Positions 25,424 to 35,279 of a DNA stretch of 40,256 nucleotides are shown here, one piece after another. The stretch's first letter is position 1. Every line of letters begins with the position of its first letter. Both the position numbers and the translations under genes were made by a program. The notes beneath the pieces are model-generated. The model searched no databases, was not told where the DNA came from, and saw only the letters and a program-made list of their open reading frames with translations. Location: assembly GCA_020061585.1 (NCBI GenBank), contig JAGUXX010000245.1, positions 1-40,256 of the forward strand. The letters run 5' to 3'. The stretch is from Betaproteobacteria bacterium. GTDB taxonomy: Bacteria; Pseudomonadota; Gammaproteobacteria; Burkholderiales; Thiobacillaceae.

Positions 25424-26758
25424 TTACGCGACGGTATCGGCTTGCCCATCCGCGGCCAGTTTGCGATACAGCGTGCGTTCGCTGATTTCAAGGCGGCGCG
25501 CGAGTTCCTTGCGATCGCCGCCAAGCTGGTCCAGGGCCTGACGCACATAACGCCGTTCCGCCTGGTCGAGCGAGACGATCGTGGTTGGCGCGGGCCGCGC
25601 TGAGGCGCAGCACTGTTCAAGGTCGGCATCCAGACTGAGCATATCGCCATCCGACATCAACATGGCGCGCTCCAGCAGATTCCGCAGTTCTCGGATGTTG
25701 CCCGGAAAGGCGTAATCCAACAGACGCTTCTGAGATGCCGAATCGAGCTGCAATGGCCGATCCGGCGCAAGTCGCGCCAGCAGATGCTCGACCAGCAACG
25801 GCAGATCCTCACGCCGTTCGCGTAGCGGCGGCAGATGGATCGGAAATGTGGCGAGTCGATAATACAGGTCGCGGCGAAATTCTCCGGCTTCAACCATGGC
25901 GGTCAGATCTCGATGCGTGGCAGCCACCAGACGAAAATCAGCGCGCAGGATTTCCACCCCGCCAACGCGCCGGTAGGTGCCGGATTCCAGCAGACGCAGC
26001 AACTTGACTTGCAGGTGCAGCGGTATGTCACCGAGTTCGTCGAGGAACAAGGTGCCGCCAGCCGCGGCTTCGACCAAACCGGTCTTGCGTTGGCCGGCCC
26101 CGGTAAACGCGCCCTTTTCATAACCGAACAATTCCGATTCGAACAGGCTTTCAGTCATCCCCGAGCAATCGACCGGCACGAACGGTTTTTCATGTCGCGG
26201 ACTGAGATCATGCACCGCCTGGGCGGCGAGTTCCTTGCCGGTGCCTGATTCACCCAGCAGCAACACCGGCGTCATGGCCGGCGCGACGCGGTTGATCAGG
26301 TCGAGCATGCGCGTGAAGCGGGGCGAATGGCCGACCATGCCAAGCGCTCCGGGCTGTCGTCCGCTGTCCTGCAGGAAACGCATGGTTTCCACGAAATAGG
26401 TCAGCTTGCCGCCGGCATCGTGGATCGGCACCAATTCGACATCGACATATTCCTGACCACGCGGCGTGTGGTGCAAATGCAGCACACGGCTGGCCTGGCG
26501 CGTCTTCATCGCGGTCTGGCGCGGACAGGATTCGCCGCACTGATCGCAAGGCTTGTCGTAGTGATGCGATACCTCGTAGCAGGTACGACCCAGAATGTCC
26601 CGGGGATTGCCGAAAGTGTGGCGATAGGCGGCATTGGCGGACAGGATGCGGTAGTCCGGATCGACCAGGATGCGAGGCTCGGGCAACGATTCAAGCAGGG
26701 CGAGAAGCTCGCCAGGCAAAGCGGACAAGGGAAGCGGCATGCCAATAATGTCGTGCAA
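25424..26758 (-). CDS. Sigma-54-dependent activator with PAS domain
   Basis: The 444-residue protein has a PAS domain (about 19-130), a central AAA+ domain (Walker A GESGTGKE 169-176, GAFTGA 216-221, Walker B TLFLDE 236-241) and a Fis-type DNA-binding helix-turn-helix at about 395-440. The GAFTGA loop shows that it contacts sigma-54. The PAS domain holds a cysteine cluster (C60, C71, C74, C78) with neighbouring histidines, which could bind metal, haem or sense redox. The start is uncertain: TTG at 26758 or ATG at 26740; neither has a clear ribosome-binding site. It heads a run with the TrpD-like and Rieske genes. The one clear sigma-54 promoter in the window is at 18687, 7 kb away. Confidence 0.9.
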   Translation of the reverse strand: MHDIIGMPLPLSALPGELLALLESLPEPRILVDPDYRILSANAAYRHTFGNPRDILGRTCYEVSHHYDKPCDQCGESCPRQTAMKTRQASRVLHLHHTPRGQEYVDVELVPIHDAGGKLTYFVETMRFLQDSGRQPGALGMVGHSPRFTRMLDLINRVAPAMTPVLLLGESGTGKELAAQAVHDLSPRHEKPFVPVDCSGMTESLFESELFGYEKGAFTGAGQRKTGLVEAAAGGTLFLDELGDIPLHLQVKLLRLLESGTYRRVGGVEILRADFRLVAATHRDLTAMVEAGEFRRDLYYRLATFPIHLPPLRERREDLPLLVEHLLARLAPDRPLQLDSASQKRLLDYAFPGNIRELRNLLERAMLMSDGDMLSLDADLEQCCASARPAPTTIVSLDQAERRYVRQALDQLGGDRKELARRLEISERTLYRKLAADGQADTVA

Positions 26759-27106
26759 TCAAGACAACATTGTCAAGTCAGCGTGGCTGACTGTTCAGGT
26801 TTTGACCCAGTGATCGGGATAAACCAAATCTTGCCGCAAGCAAAAAAGCTGGCGTTCGGCGCCGACGATCTGCAGACATGGCTGACAATTCCGTCATCAG
26901 CTTGCCGGGAGTGCCGATATAACCCGCCAAGCATGCGATGGAAGCGTGGATCCGGAATATGCCAACGCACAAGGCATCGGCGCGAGCCCCCCAGTCGCGC
27001 TACTCGACAAGACACCTCATCGGCCCGCGGAACGAGCGGGTATTAGACCGATGAACTTGATGCCCAAGGTCTGACAGACCAAGGGGCAATCCGCTTCAGT
27101 TAGGAT
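26759..27106. other. Non-coding stretch, no gene recognised
   Basis: This 348-base stretch holds no frame that looks real. An 80-codon minus frame (26773-27015) has no recognisable domain or start site. Near the activator start, GACAA-CA-TTGTC (26763-26774) is a short dyad that could be an operator. At 27061-27095 an imperfect hairpin (TGCCC..GGTCT / AGACC..GGGCA) follows the DUF2934 gene and may end its transcript, but it lacks a U run. Confidence 0.4.
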
Positions 27107-27637
27107 TCAGGCTTTGCCGACCAGAGCGCTGATTTCAGCTTCCGCGTCAAGCCAATCCTGTACCTCGTAACCGGGTGCGAAACCGCGTTTCTCGGCGCGA
27201 TGATAAGCGGCGGTGGCGATCCAGCGTTGACGCTCCTCGGTGGAAGGCGCGGCGGGTTTTTCAACCAACTTCTTCGCGGCGGGCGCTTTCTTCTTGACGG
27301 CAGCGGCTGGCACGGCGGGAGTGGCTTTGCTCACGACTTTTTTGGCAGGCGCCAATGCGGGGACATCCTTCTCAGGTGTCTTGGCGTTGGCCTTGGTGGT
27401 TGCTGCTTTCTTGGCCGGAGCAGGCGCGGCTTGCGTAACCACATCGACCTTGACGGCACGCTTGGCTGGCGCCTTGCCAGCGGACGCTTTGGCGGTGGAG
27501 CTTACACTAGCGGGCATATCGGCGGGGCTGCTTGCCGCTTTGCCGCCGGTTGCCGCTTTCACGGACTTGGCGGGTTCTGCTACCGCGGTGGATTTCTTGA
27601 CGCCACGCTTGCTGGTTGAAGTCTTGTCTTCGGACAT
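27107..27637 (-). CDS. Lys/Ala-rich protein with C-terminal DUF2934 domain
   Basis: The 176-residue protein is mostly low-complexity, with many AKK, APAKKA and KKAPAAKK repeats like those of histone H1-type bacterial proteins. The last 45 residues (ERQRWIATAAYHRAEKRGFAPGYEVQDWLDAE, key positions W, A, E, W, AE) match the DUF2934 domain. The basic tail suggests DNA or polyanion binding; the domain's role is not established. The gene is alone on its strand, with the activator region on one side and a tRNA-Val terminator on the other. A similar Lys/Ala tail occurs at the start of the papain-hydrolase fusion in this window. Confidence 0.75.
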   Translation of the reverse strand: MSEDKTSTSKRGVKKSTAVAEPAKSVKAATGGKAASSPADMPASVSSTAKASAGKAPAKRAVKVDVVTQAAPAPAKKAATTKANAKTPEKDVPALAPAKKVVSKATPAVPAAAVKKKAPAAKKLVEKPAAPSTEERQRWIATAAYHRAEKRGFAPGYEVQDWLDAEAEISALVGKA

Positions 27638-27853
27638 GATGTATCCCCGTACATGAAAAATGATGATGATCTGTCAAGCATCGCAAGGAAAAAGCCTAGC
27701 CAGCCCCGCTTACCTTGCTGATGCGCGAATTGTAGGATTATTCCGCGAGAATCCATATGAAATTTCCGATCTCCGCGTTCAACCTGGAACAGCGCTTGAA
27801 CGCTGCTTGATTATCGACAAGGTCGCATCAAATCCGCACTTTGCGCCTTTACG

Positions 27854-27882
27854 AAAAAACCCGCGCTCAGGCGGGTTTTTTT
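27854..27882 (-). terminator. Intrinsic terminator of the HU/tRNA-Val transcript
   Basis: On the minus strand a CCCGC-CTGA-GCGGG-type hairpin is flanked by A and T runs (AAAAAAA before, TTTTTT after). It lies 8 bases beyond the 3' end of tRNA-Val. Confidence 0.88.
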
Positions 27883-27890
27883 GCATTTCA

Positions 27891-27966
27891 TGGTGGGTGC
27901 TGACGGGCTCGAACCGCCGACATTCTGCGTGTAAGGCAGACGCTCTACCAACTGAGCTAAGCACCC
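27891..27966 (-). tRNA. tRNA-Val (anticodon TAC)
   Basis: A 76-base cloverleaf includes an encoded CCA. The acceptor stem is GGGTGCT/AGCACCC; the anticodon stem TCTGC/GCAGA encloses the loop CTTACAC, giving anticodon TAC. The TTCGAGC T-loop is present. It begins only 9 bases after the HU stop codon, so it is probably cut out of the HU message. Confidence 0.97.
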
Positions 27967-27975
27967 GGGATGCGA

Positions 27976-28248
27976 TTACTTCAATGCGTCCTTCAAGCTC
28001 TTGCCGGGACGGAATTTGGGTATCTTGGCGGCCTTGATCTTGATTGCGGCGCCGGTACGCGGGTTGCGACCGGTGCGCTCGGCGCGCTTGCCGACATAGA
28101 AAGAACCAAAACCCACCAAGGTGACCATATCACCCTTCTGCAATGCGCTTTTGACCGCTGCCATTGCGCCATCCAAAGCCCTGCTGGCGGCAGCCTTGGA
28201 AAGGTCGGCGGAGACGGCGATAGCCTCAATCAAATCTGATTTGTTCAC
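27976..28248 (-). CDS. hupB: HU family DNA-binding protein
   Basis: The 90-residue protein is a full-length HU subunit. The start [11 protein letters not shown], the [25 protein letters not shown] arm region (key residues GFGSF and R-x-G-R-NP) and the [15 protein letters not shown] end are all typical. HU bends and packages DNA as a dimer. The start is GTG at 28248, with GGGAGG upstream; a longer frame to 28269 contains that site and is rejected. It lies downstream of lon, as in many proteobacteria, and is followed at once by tRNA-Val. Confidence 0.96.
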   Translation of the reverse strand: MNKSDLIEAIAVSADLSKAAASRALDGAMAAVKSALQKGDMVTLVGFGSFYVGKRAERTGRNPRTGAAIKIKAAKIPKFRPGKSLKDALK

Positions 28249-28329
28249 ACAAAACCCTCCCATGTGCAACGGATAACAGCAACAATGCTATTAGCAGGTC
28301 GCGCTTTATAACAATCCCGCGTAACCGCG

Positions 28330-30744
28330 TCAATGCTTGATAACCGCCGGCGGTTCGGTTACAGCCGGCGCGGGCGCGGGTGTTTGCACAACGGCGTCAT
28401 CCGGCAAAGCGATCGGCATGTGCTCAAGCGCGGCTTCGAGAACTTGTTCGATCCACTTGACCGGCTGAATTTCCAGTCGGTTCTTGATGTTGTCGGGGAT
28501 CTCGGTGAGATCCTTGACGTTGCCCTCCGGGATCAGCACTTTCTTGATTCCGCCACGATGCGCCGCCAACAATTTCTCTTTCAAGCCGCCGATCGGCAGC
28601 ACTTCGCCGCGCAGGGTGATTTCACCGGTCATCGCGACATCGCAGCGCACCGGAATTTCAGTGAACACCGAAACCATGGCGGTGGTGATCGCGGCGCCGG
28701 CGGACGGACCGTCCTTGGGCGTGGCGCCTTCCGGCATGTGGATGTGCATGTCATTCTTTTCGAACATTTCAACCGTTATGCCCATCGATTTGGCGCGACT
28801 GCGCATCACCGTTCTTGCCGCCTCGATCGACTCCTTCATCACATCGCCGAGTTGGCCGGTGCGGGTGATGTTGCCCTTGCCGGGCATGCGCGATGCTTCG
28901 ATGGTCAGCAATTCACCGCCGACTTCAGTCCAGGCCAAGCCGGTGACTTGGCCGATCTGATTGTTCTTCTCGGCCATGCCGTAGGTAAAGCGCTGCACGC
29001 CGAGATATTTTTCCAGGTTGCGCGGGGTGACACTGATCTTGCCTTTGGCCTTTTTCAGGGCCAGGGCGGTGACCGCTTTGCGGCAGATCTTGGAAATTTC
29101 GCGTTCCATGCTGCGAACCCCGGACTCGCGCGTGTAGTAACGCACGATATCGCGCAACGCGGTTTCGCTGACATGCAGGTCGGCCTCCGCCAAGCCGTTG
29201 TTCTTCATCTGCTTGGGCAACAGATAACGCTGCGCGATGTTGACCTTTTCGTCTTCGGTGTAGCCGGACAGGCGGATGACTTCCATCCGATCGAGCAACG
29301 GTGCGGGAATGTTCAGTGAGTTGGCGGTGGCGACGAACATCACGTCGGACAGGTCGTAATCGACTTCGACGTAGTGGTCCTGGAAGGTGTGGTTCTGTTC
29401 CGGATCGAGCACTTCGAGCAGGGCGGAAGACGGGTCGCCGCGGAAGTCCTGTCCCATCTTGTCGACTTCGTCGAGCAGAAACAGCGGATTGCGCACGGTC
29501 GCCTTGGTCAGGCTTTGCAGGATCTTGCCCGGCATGGAGCCGATATAGGTGCGCCGGTGGCCGCGAATCTCGGCTTCGTCACGCACACCACCCAGGGCCA
29601 TGCGCACGAACTTGCGGTTGGTGGCGCGCGCGATGGACTGGCCCAACGAGGTTTTGCCAACCCCGGGCGGCCCGACCAGACACAGGATCGGTGCCTTCAG
29701 CTTGTCGACGCGTTGTTGCACGGCCAGATATTCGACGATGCGTTCCTTGACCTTCTCCAGGCCGTAATGGTCGGCATTGAGCACATCCATCGCGGTTTCC
29801 AGGCTCTTGGAAATCTTGGTCTTCTTGCGCCACGGCAGGTTGATCAGAGTCTCGATGTAGGTGCGCACCACGGTCGCCTCGGCCGACATCGGCGACATCA
29901 TCTTGAGTTTCTTCAGCTCCGACTCGGCTTTCTTGGCGGCTTCACGCGACATATGCGCGGCCTTGATGCGTTTGTCGAGCTCATCGACATCACCGGTTTC
30001 ATCGACGTCGCCGAGTTCCTTCTGGATCGCTTTGACCTGCTCGTTCAGGTAGTACTCGCGCTGGCTCTTTTCCATCTGGCGCTTGACGCGGCCGCGGATG
30101 CGCTTTTCAACCTGCAGGATGTCAATCTCGGTTTCCATGAAACCCATCAGATGATCGAGACGGGCTTTCAGGTCGGTCATTTCCAGAATAGCCTGTTTCT
30201 GCTCCAGCTTCAGCGGCAGATGCGCGGCTATGGTATCGGTCAGGCGCCCGGCATCGTCTATGCCCGCCAGCGAAGCCAGGATTTCCGGCGGAATCTTTTT
30301 GTTGAGTTTGACGTAATTGTCGAACTGCGCCAGCAAGGCGCGGCGCATGGCTTCGATTTCCGGATCTTCGTTGCCGGTTTCCGGCAGTTGCTTGCCGCGC
30401 GCCATGAAGTGGCTGTCGGCTTCGATGAATTCCTCAACCGCCACCCGCAGGTTGCCTTCGACCAGGACCTTCACCGTGCCGTCCGGCAGTTTCAGCATTT
30501 GCAGAATGCTGGCGATGGCGCCGACTTCGTACAAGTCGTCGAAACTGGGCTCGTCCTTGGCGGCGGATTTCTGCGCGACCAGCAGGATGTGCTTGCCGGT
30601 CTCCATGGCGATTTCCAGCGCCTTGATCGACTTCGGGCGACCGACGAACAACGGGATCACCATGTGCGGGAACACCACCACGTCGCGCAACGGCAACAGC
30701 GGCAGGGTGACAGGGTCAGCGAATTGGGCGATTTGGCTCATCAT
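28330..30744 (-). CDS. lon: ATP-dependent protease Lon
   Basis: The 804-residue protein has the LAN substrate domain (to about 210), a coiled-coil, the AAA+ module (Walker A GPPGVGKT 358-365, Walker B LFLLDE about 421-426) and the protease domain with the Ser681-Lys724 dyad ([15 protein letters not shown]). It degrades unfolded and regulatory proteins in the cytoplasm. The C-terminal tail is Pro/Ala-rich ([14 protein letters not shown]) and about 20 residues longer than in E. coli. A heat-shock-like promoter lies in the 96-base gap after clpX. The first codon is followed by a second ATG; either could be used. Confidence 0.98.
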   Translation of the reverse strand: MMSQIAQFADPVTLPLLPLRDVVVFPHMVIPLFVGRPKSIKALEIAMETGKHILLVAQKSAAKDEPSFDDLYEVGAIASILQMLKLPDGTVKVLVEGNLRVAVEEFIEADSHFMARGKQLPETGNEDPEIEAMRRALLAQFDNYVKLNKKIPPEILASLAGIDDAGRLTDTIAAHLPLKLEQKQAILEMTDLKARLDHLMGFMETEIDILQVEKRIRGRVKRQMEKSQREYYLNEQVKAIQKELGDVDETGDVDELDKRIKAAHMSREAAKKAESELKKLKMMSPMSAEATVVRTYIETLINLPWRKKTKISKSLETAMDVLNADHYGLEKVKERIVEYLAVQQRVDKLKAPILCLVGPPGVGKTSLGQSIARATNRKFVRMALGGVRDEAEIRGHRRTYIGSMPGKILQSLTKATVRNPLFLLDEVDKMGQDFRGDPSSALLEVLDPEQNHTFQDHYVEVDYDLSDVMFVATANSLNIPAPLLDRMEVIRLSGYTEDEKVNIAQRYLLPKQMKNNGLAEADLHVSETALRDIVRYYTRESGVRSMEREISKICRKAVTALALKKAKGKISVTPRNLEKYLGVQRFTYGMAEKNNQIGQVTGLAWTEVGGELLTIEASRMPGKGNITRTGQLGDVMKESIEAARTVMRSRAKSMGITVEMFEKNDMHIHMPEGATPKDGPSAGAAITTAMVSVFTEIPVRCDVAMTGEITLRGEVLPIGGLKEKLLAAHRGGIKKVLIPEGNVKDLTEIPDNIKNRLEIQPVKWIEQVLEAALEHMPIALPDDAVVQTPAPAPAVTEPPAVIKH

Positions 30745-30779
30745 TTTCTCCGGCAGTCTGGCCGCCTATGCAGTTTGGA

Positions 30780-30816
30780 CTACATGAGACCGTCGGGATG
30801 GTTTTCAACCCGACGG
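30780..30816 (-). promoter_or_regulatory. Hairpin and candidate heat-shock promoter between clpX and lon
   Basis: CCGTCGGG (30790-30797) pairs with CCCGACGG (30809-30816), giving an 8-bp stem just after the clpX stop; no U run follows. Overlapping it on the minus strand is GTTGAAA-N13-TCTCATGT, close to the sigma-32 consensus CTTGAAA-N13-15-CCCCATNT. The predicted start is about 30 bases before lon. Confidence 0.45.
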
Positions 30817-30840
30817 CGCTTGTTACTGAAAAAAGAGCCT

Positions 30841-32103
30841 TCAACCTGCGGCCTTGGCTTGCTCCGCATAGATCAGCAAAGGCTTGCCTTCGCCGAGCAC
30901 GGTTTTCTCATCGACGACAACTTTCGAAACATCTTTCATGCCCGGCAGTTCGAACATGATGTCCAGCAACGCATGCTCGATGATCGAACGCAGGCCGCGG
31001 GCGCCGGTTTTGCGCTTGATGGCGCGGTTGGCGATAGCGGTCAGCGCCTCCTCACGGAATTCCAGATCCACGCCTTCCATCATGAACAGCTTCTCGAACT
31101 GTCGGGTCAGCGCATTCTTGGGCGTGGTCAGTATCTGCTTCAAGGCCGCCACATCGAGCTCTTCCAGCGTGGCGATGACCGGCAGGCGACCGACGAATTC
31201 CGGTATCAGGCCGAATTTGATCAAATCCTCCGGCTCGACCATGCGGAATACTTCGCCGATATCCTTGCGGTTGTCCTTGCTTTGCACTTCCGCGCCGAAG
31301 CCGATGCCGGACTTTTCGGTGCGTTCGCGGATCACCCGTTCCAGGCCACTGAATGCACCGCCGACAATGAACAGAATATTGGTGGTATCGACCTGAATGT
31401 ATTCCTGATTCGGATGCTTTCGCCCGCCCTGTGGCGGAATCGAGGCGACGGTACCTTCGATCAGCTTCAGCAACGCCTGCTGCACCCCTTCGCCGGAAAC
31501 GTCGCGGGTGATGGAGGGATTTTCTGAACGGCGCGAAATCTTGTCGATTTCATCGATGTAGACGATGCCGTTCTTGGCCTTCTCGACATCGTAATCACAC
31601 TTTTGCAGCAGCTTCTGGATGATGTTTTCGACATCTTCACCGACATAGCCGGCTTCGGTCAGCGTGGTGGCGTCGGATATCACGAACGGCACATTGAGTT
31701 GGCGCGCCAGCGTCTGCGCCAGCAGCGTCTTCCCGGAACCGGTGGGGCCGATCAGCAGGATGTTGCTCTTCGCCAGTTCGACTTCGTCGTCCTTGCTGCC
31801 GCCAGGTTGGCGAAGACGCTTGTAATGGTTGTACACCGCGACCGCCAGCGCCCGCTTGGCGGTCGCCTGACCAATTACATACTGGTCAAGCACGCCACTG
31901 ATTTCCAACGGTGTGGGCAGACGGTCACCGGTTTCCTTGTCGGTTTCCTTGCCGACATCTTCGCGAATGATGTCGAGACACAGATCGACGCATTCATCAC
32001 AAATGAAAACGCTCGGACCAGCGATGAGTTTGCGAACTTCGTGCTGGCTTTTGCCGCAGAAGGAGCAATACAGCAATTTTTCGTCGCCTGATTTCTCGGC
32101 CAT
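30841..32103 (-). CDS. clpX: ClpX, ATPase subunit of ClpXP
   Basis: The 420-residue protein has the N-terminal zinc-binding domain (C13, C16, C35, C38), Walker A GPTGSGKT at 119-126, the Walker B segment IVYIDEIDK, and the ClpP-binding IGF-type loop region ([10 protein letters not shown]). It recognises tagged proteins, unfolds them and feeds them to ClpP. The ATG at 32103 has ACGGAG upstream. Gap to clpP is 53 bases. Length and motifs are fully normal. Confidence 0.98.
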   Translation of the reverse strand: MAEKSGDEKLLYCSFCGKSQHEVRKLIAGPSVFICDECVDLCLDIIREDVGKETDKETGDRLPTPLEISGVLDQYVIGQATAKRALAVAVYNHYKRLRQPGGSKDDEVELAKSNILLIGPTGSGKTLLAQTLARQLNVPFVISDATTLTEAGYVGEDVENIIQKLLQKCDYDVEKAKNGIVYIDEIDKISRRSENPSITRDVSGEGVQQALLKLIEGTVASIPPQGGRKHPNQEYIQVDTTNILFIVGGAFSGLERVIRERTEKSGIGFGAEVQSKDNRKDIGEVFRMVEPEDLIKFGLIPEFVGRLPVIATLEELDVAALKQILTTPKNALTRQFEKLFMMEGVDLEFREEALTAIANRAIKRKTGARGLRSIIEHALLDIMFELPGMKDVSKVVVDEKTVLGEGKPLLIYAEQAKAAG

Positions 32104-32156
32104 GTTGGGCTCCGTGCGTGTAAGGTTGATCTAATACCTGATTGATTAAGTCAAGT

Positions 32157-32783
32157 TTAAGCGGGGTCGCTGCGATTTGCCAGCACCTTGTCGGCCAAGC
32201 CATAAGCCACGGCGGTTTCGGCACTCATGAAATTGTCACGATCGGTATCACGCTCGATGGTGTCGATTGGTTGACCGGTGTGTTCCGCCAACAAGCCGTT
32301 GAGCTTTTCCTTGAGGTACAGGATTTCCTTGGCGTGAATCTCGATATCCGTCGCCTGCCCCTGAAAACCGCCGAGTGGCTGATGGATCATCACGCGGGAA
32401 TTGGGCAGCACGAAGCGCTTGCCCTTGGCGCCGGCGGACAACAGAAACGCGCCCATGCTGGCGGCCTGTCCGATGCACAGCGTCGAGACATCCGGCTTGA
32501 TGAAGCGCATGGTGTCGTAGATCGCCATGCCGGCGGTGATCGAACCGCCCGGTGAATTGATGTAGAGAAAGATGTCCTTGTCCGGGTTTTCCGATTCCAG
32601 AAACAGGAATTGAGCAACGATCAGATTGGCGGTCATGTCGTTCACCGGTCCGACCATGAACACCACGCGTTCCTTCAGCAGGCGAGAGTAGATATCGTAG
32701 GAACGCTCGCCGCGTCCGCTCTGTTCCACGACCATCGGGATATACCCCAGGCCGGATGGCTCCTGTGTCCAGTTGTTGTTCAT
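32157..32783 (-). CDS. clpP: ClpP, proteolytic subunit
   Basis: The 208-residue serine protease has the triad Ser109 (GQAASMGAF), His134 (MIHQPLGG) and Asp183. The N-terminal propeptide region ([20 protein letters not shown]) is typical. It forms a 14-mer that works with ClpX. The ATG at 32783 is preferred over a TTG one codon earlier because GGGGAA stands 8 bases upstream. The ATG overlaps the tig stop (TGATG), so translation is coupled to trigger factor. Confidence 0.97.
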   Translation of the reverse strand: MNNNWTQEPSGLGYIPMVVEQSGRGERSYDIYSRLLKERVVFMVGPVNDMTANLIVAQFLFLESENPDKDIFLYINSPGGSITAGMAIYDTMRFIKPDVSTLCIGQAASMGAFLLSAGAKGKRFVLPNSRVMIHQPLGGFQGQATDIEIHAKEILYLKEKLNGLLAEHTGQPIDTIERDTDRDNFMSAETAVAYGLADKVLANRSDPA

Positions 32784-34069
32784 CAAGCATTCCCCATCAA
32801 AGATTCGAGGGTTGTCGTCTCGTCGCTCACCTGAGCGCGTTCCAGCAACCAGTTGACAATATTTTCTTCCAGAACCAGCGCCTTGGCTTCTTTCAGACGG
32901 GTGGCATCCTGGTAGTACCAGCCGACCACTTCCGCCGGATCTTCATAGCTTTGGGCGAACTCATCGACCAGCGCGCGCACCTGCGCTTCACCAGCGACGA
33001 TGTTCTGTTCGCTGACGATGGCATCCATGATCAACCCTAGAGAGACACGTCGCTTGGCCTGAGGTTCAAACACGCTTTCGCTCAGCTTGATGTCGGCATC
33101 CTTCATGCCGCGCGCTTTCAGGTCGGCGACCGCCTTTTCCATCAGCGCGGCGCGTTCCATTGCCACCAGATTGCTCGGCACATCCAGCGGCGTCGACTCC
33201 AGCAAGCCGTTCAATACCTGTTCCTTGACCCGGGCCTGGACTCGCCGCTTGGCCTCGCGCGCCAGATTGGCGCGAATTTCGTCTCGCAGGCGGCTGGTAT
33301 CGCCATCGGCGATCCCCAGACTCTGGGCGAACGCGGCATCGATGTCCGGCATCCTGGCTTCATGCACCGACTTCACCGTGACATTGAAAGTGGCGGTCTT
33401 GCCGGCCAGTTCCTTGGCAAAATAATCATCCGGGAAGGTCACGTCGAATTGCTTGTTTTCCGCCACGCTCATGCCGCTCAAGCTGCCTTCGAATTCCTTC
33501 AGCGTGCGACCTTCGCCCAACACCACCGGGAAATCCTTGGCTTCACCGCCGGGGAACGCGGTGCCGTCGATGAGCCCGACATAATCGACATGCACGCGGT
33601 CACCTTGCTGAGCCGCGCGATCCACGGCATGAAATTGCACACGTTGTTTGCGCAGCACCTCCAGGGTGCGGTCGACATCCGCATCCGTCGCCTCGACCAC
33701 CGGACGCGTCACCTTGATCTGCCCGAGATCGCCCAGCTTGACCTGCGGGAACACTTCGAACGTGGCATTGAAGCCGCCGCCTTCGGCCGGCGCGAAACGC
33801 GGATAGCCGGCGACATGCAAGTTGTTGCTTTGAATGGCTGCGCTGAATTCCTGTTGCAGGGCATCACCGAACACCTCATTGCGAATCTCTCCGGAATAGC
33901 GCGCGGCAACCAGATTCTTCGGCGCCTTGCCCGGACGGAAACCATCCATGCGCACGGTTCGCGCCACTTTGGCCAAACGCTTGCTCACCTCGGCCTCGAT
34001 ATCGGCTTGGTTGACATTGAGAGTGAGGCGGCGGTTGAGGCCGTCAAGAATTTCCACGGTTGCAGTCAT
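32783..34069 (-). CDS. tig: Trigger factor
   Basis: The 428-residue ribosome-bound chaperone has all three domains: the N-terminal ribosome-binding domain with the signature GFRPGKAPK at about 44-52, the FKBP-type prolyl isomerase domain (about 150-240, [20 protein letters not shown]) and the helical C-terminal cradle. It binds nascent chains near the exit tunnel. The ATG has AAGGA upstream. It heads the tig-clpP-clpX-lon-hup row and lies 150 bases after tRNA-Leu. Confidence 0.97.
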   Translation of the reverse strand: MTATVEILDGLNRRLTLNVNQADIEAEVSKRLAKVARTVRMDGFRPGKAPKNLVAARYSGEIRNEVFGDALQQEFSAAIQSNNLHVAGYPRFAPAEGGGFNATFEVFPQVKLGDLGQIKVTRPVVEATDADVDRTLEVLRKQRVQFHAVDRAAQQGDRVHVDYVGLIDGTAFPGGEAKDFPVVLGEGRTLKEFEGSLSGMSVAENKQFDVTFPDDYFAKELAGKTATFNVTVKSVHEARMPDIDAAFAQSLGIADGDTSRLRDEIRANLAREAKRRVQARVKEQVLNGLLESTPLDVPSNLVAMERAALMEKAVADLKARGMKDADIKLSESVFEPQAKRRVSLGLIMDAIVSEQNIVAGEAQVRALVDEFAQSYEDPAEVVGWYYQDATRLKEAKALVLEENIVNWLLERAQVSDETTTLESLMGNA

Positions 34070-34219
34070 AAGGTTTTCCTTGAATGATCAATATTCATGC
34101 CAAGTTGCATTGCCACCAATACAGCCTGAAATCATGACGTTAAACCAGCTCACCGAGGCTACCGCCTGCTGGAAAAACGACAAATCAGTTGTATTGGCGG
34201 TCATGCGACCAGGAATTAA

Positions 34220-34303
<84 letters not shown>

Positions 34304-34390
34304 AAAAACGGCCAAGTGTAAACTATGCACCTCTATTCCCGCCAGCCGACCCACGCCAGGGCGAGAACCTAACCTATTGATTTAATTAAA

Positions 34391-35278
34391 ATGAGCCATG
34401 AAACCCAGCGCAATATGTTGACTCCCGGCCACTACGAAAACTTCCCTGTCGGGTCGATATTCATGCCGGCTCGATTGCGTGCTCCGATCCGGGCCATCTA
34501 CACCTTCGCCAGAACCGCCGACGATTTCGCCGATGAAGGTGACGTTGAAGCCGATGTCAGGCTGGCCAGACTGGCCGAGTTTCACGCGCATCTGCATGCA
34601 CTGGAAAGGGGCGAAGCTGTCGACGATCCTGTCTTCCAGGCCCTGGCGCCACATATCCGGCGGTTCGACCTGCCCTACTCGCTGTTCCACGATCTGCTGT
34701 CGGCGTTCGAACAGGATTGCACGAAAACCCGTTACGCCCATTTCGGCGAGGTCATGGACTATTGCAAACGCTCGGCCAATCCCATTGGACGTCTGCTGCT
34801 GAAACTCTATGGTGACGAAGATGCCAAGCATCAAGCCTGGTCGGATGGCATCTGTTCGGCCTTGCAATTGATCAACTTCCTGCAGGACGTGGCGGTGGAC
34901 TGGAAAAAGAACCGGATCTATCTGCCACAGGATGAAATGGCCAAGTTCGGCATCAGCGAGCGGCAGATCGCCGAAGGCCGCTGCGACGCGCTCTGGCAGC
35001 AGTTCATGAAAACCCAGATCGAACGCGCCCGTCGCATGCTGCAGGCCGGCGCGCCATTGGGGCTGGCCTTGAAAGGCCGCATCGGTTTTGAGATGCGTCT
35101 GATCATCCTCGGCGGCGAACGCATTCTGAGCCAACTGCATGAAAGTCGCGGCGACATGTTCCAGCAACGCCCGAAACTGCGCTGGACAGACTGGCTGAAC
35201 ATGCTCTGGCGCGCCGCCTACACCCGCCAATCGCGTGCCAGTGCTTCCTCCTGCGGCAGCGGCGGTTGCGGGCATTGA
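34391..35278 (+). CDS. hpnC: HpnC, hydroxysqualene synthase of hopanoid pathway
   Basis: The 295-residue protein is a squalene/phytoene synthase family member. The first Asp-rich motif is D44-D-F-A-D-E49 and the second is near residues 163-175 (NFLQDVAVDWKKNR). HpnC turns presqualene diphosphate into hydroxysqualene. It is identified by the order hpnC-hpnD-hpnE and by the GHYENFPVGS N-terminus. The C-terminal end has an unusual Ser/Cys/Gly tail (SSCGSGGCGH). The ATG of hpnD follows its stop by one base. Confidence 0.93.
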   Translation: MSHETQRNMLTPGHYENFPVGSIFMPARLRAPIRAIYTFARTADDFADEGDVEADVRLARLAEFHAHLHALERGEAVDDPVFQALAPHIRRFDLPYSLFHDLLSAFEQDCTKTRYAHFGEVMDYCKRSANPIGRLLLKLYGDEDAKHQAWSDGICSALQLINFLQDVAVDWKKNRIYLPQDEMAKFGISERQIAEGRCDALWQQFMKTQIERARRMLQAGAPLGLALKGRIGFEMRLIILGGERILSQLHESRGDMFQQRPKLRWTDWLNMLWRAAYTRQSRASASSCGSGGCGH

Positions 35279-35279
35279 C

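Noticed and set aside
26763..26778. Possible FNR/DNR box before the sigma-54 activator
   Set aside because: A TTGACAA half-site is present, but the other half is GTCTT with a six-base spacer, so it does not fit TTGA-type boxes.
26773..27015. 80-codon minus frame in the gap before the DUF2934 gene
   Set aside because: No recognisable domain, no good start site, and high Arg/Cys content like out-of-frame GC-rich DNA.
29374..31527. 717-codon open frame on the plus strand
   Set aside because: It lies opposite lon and clpX, is His/Gln/Arg-rich and has no recognisable domain: a GC-bias shadow.
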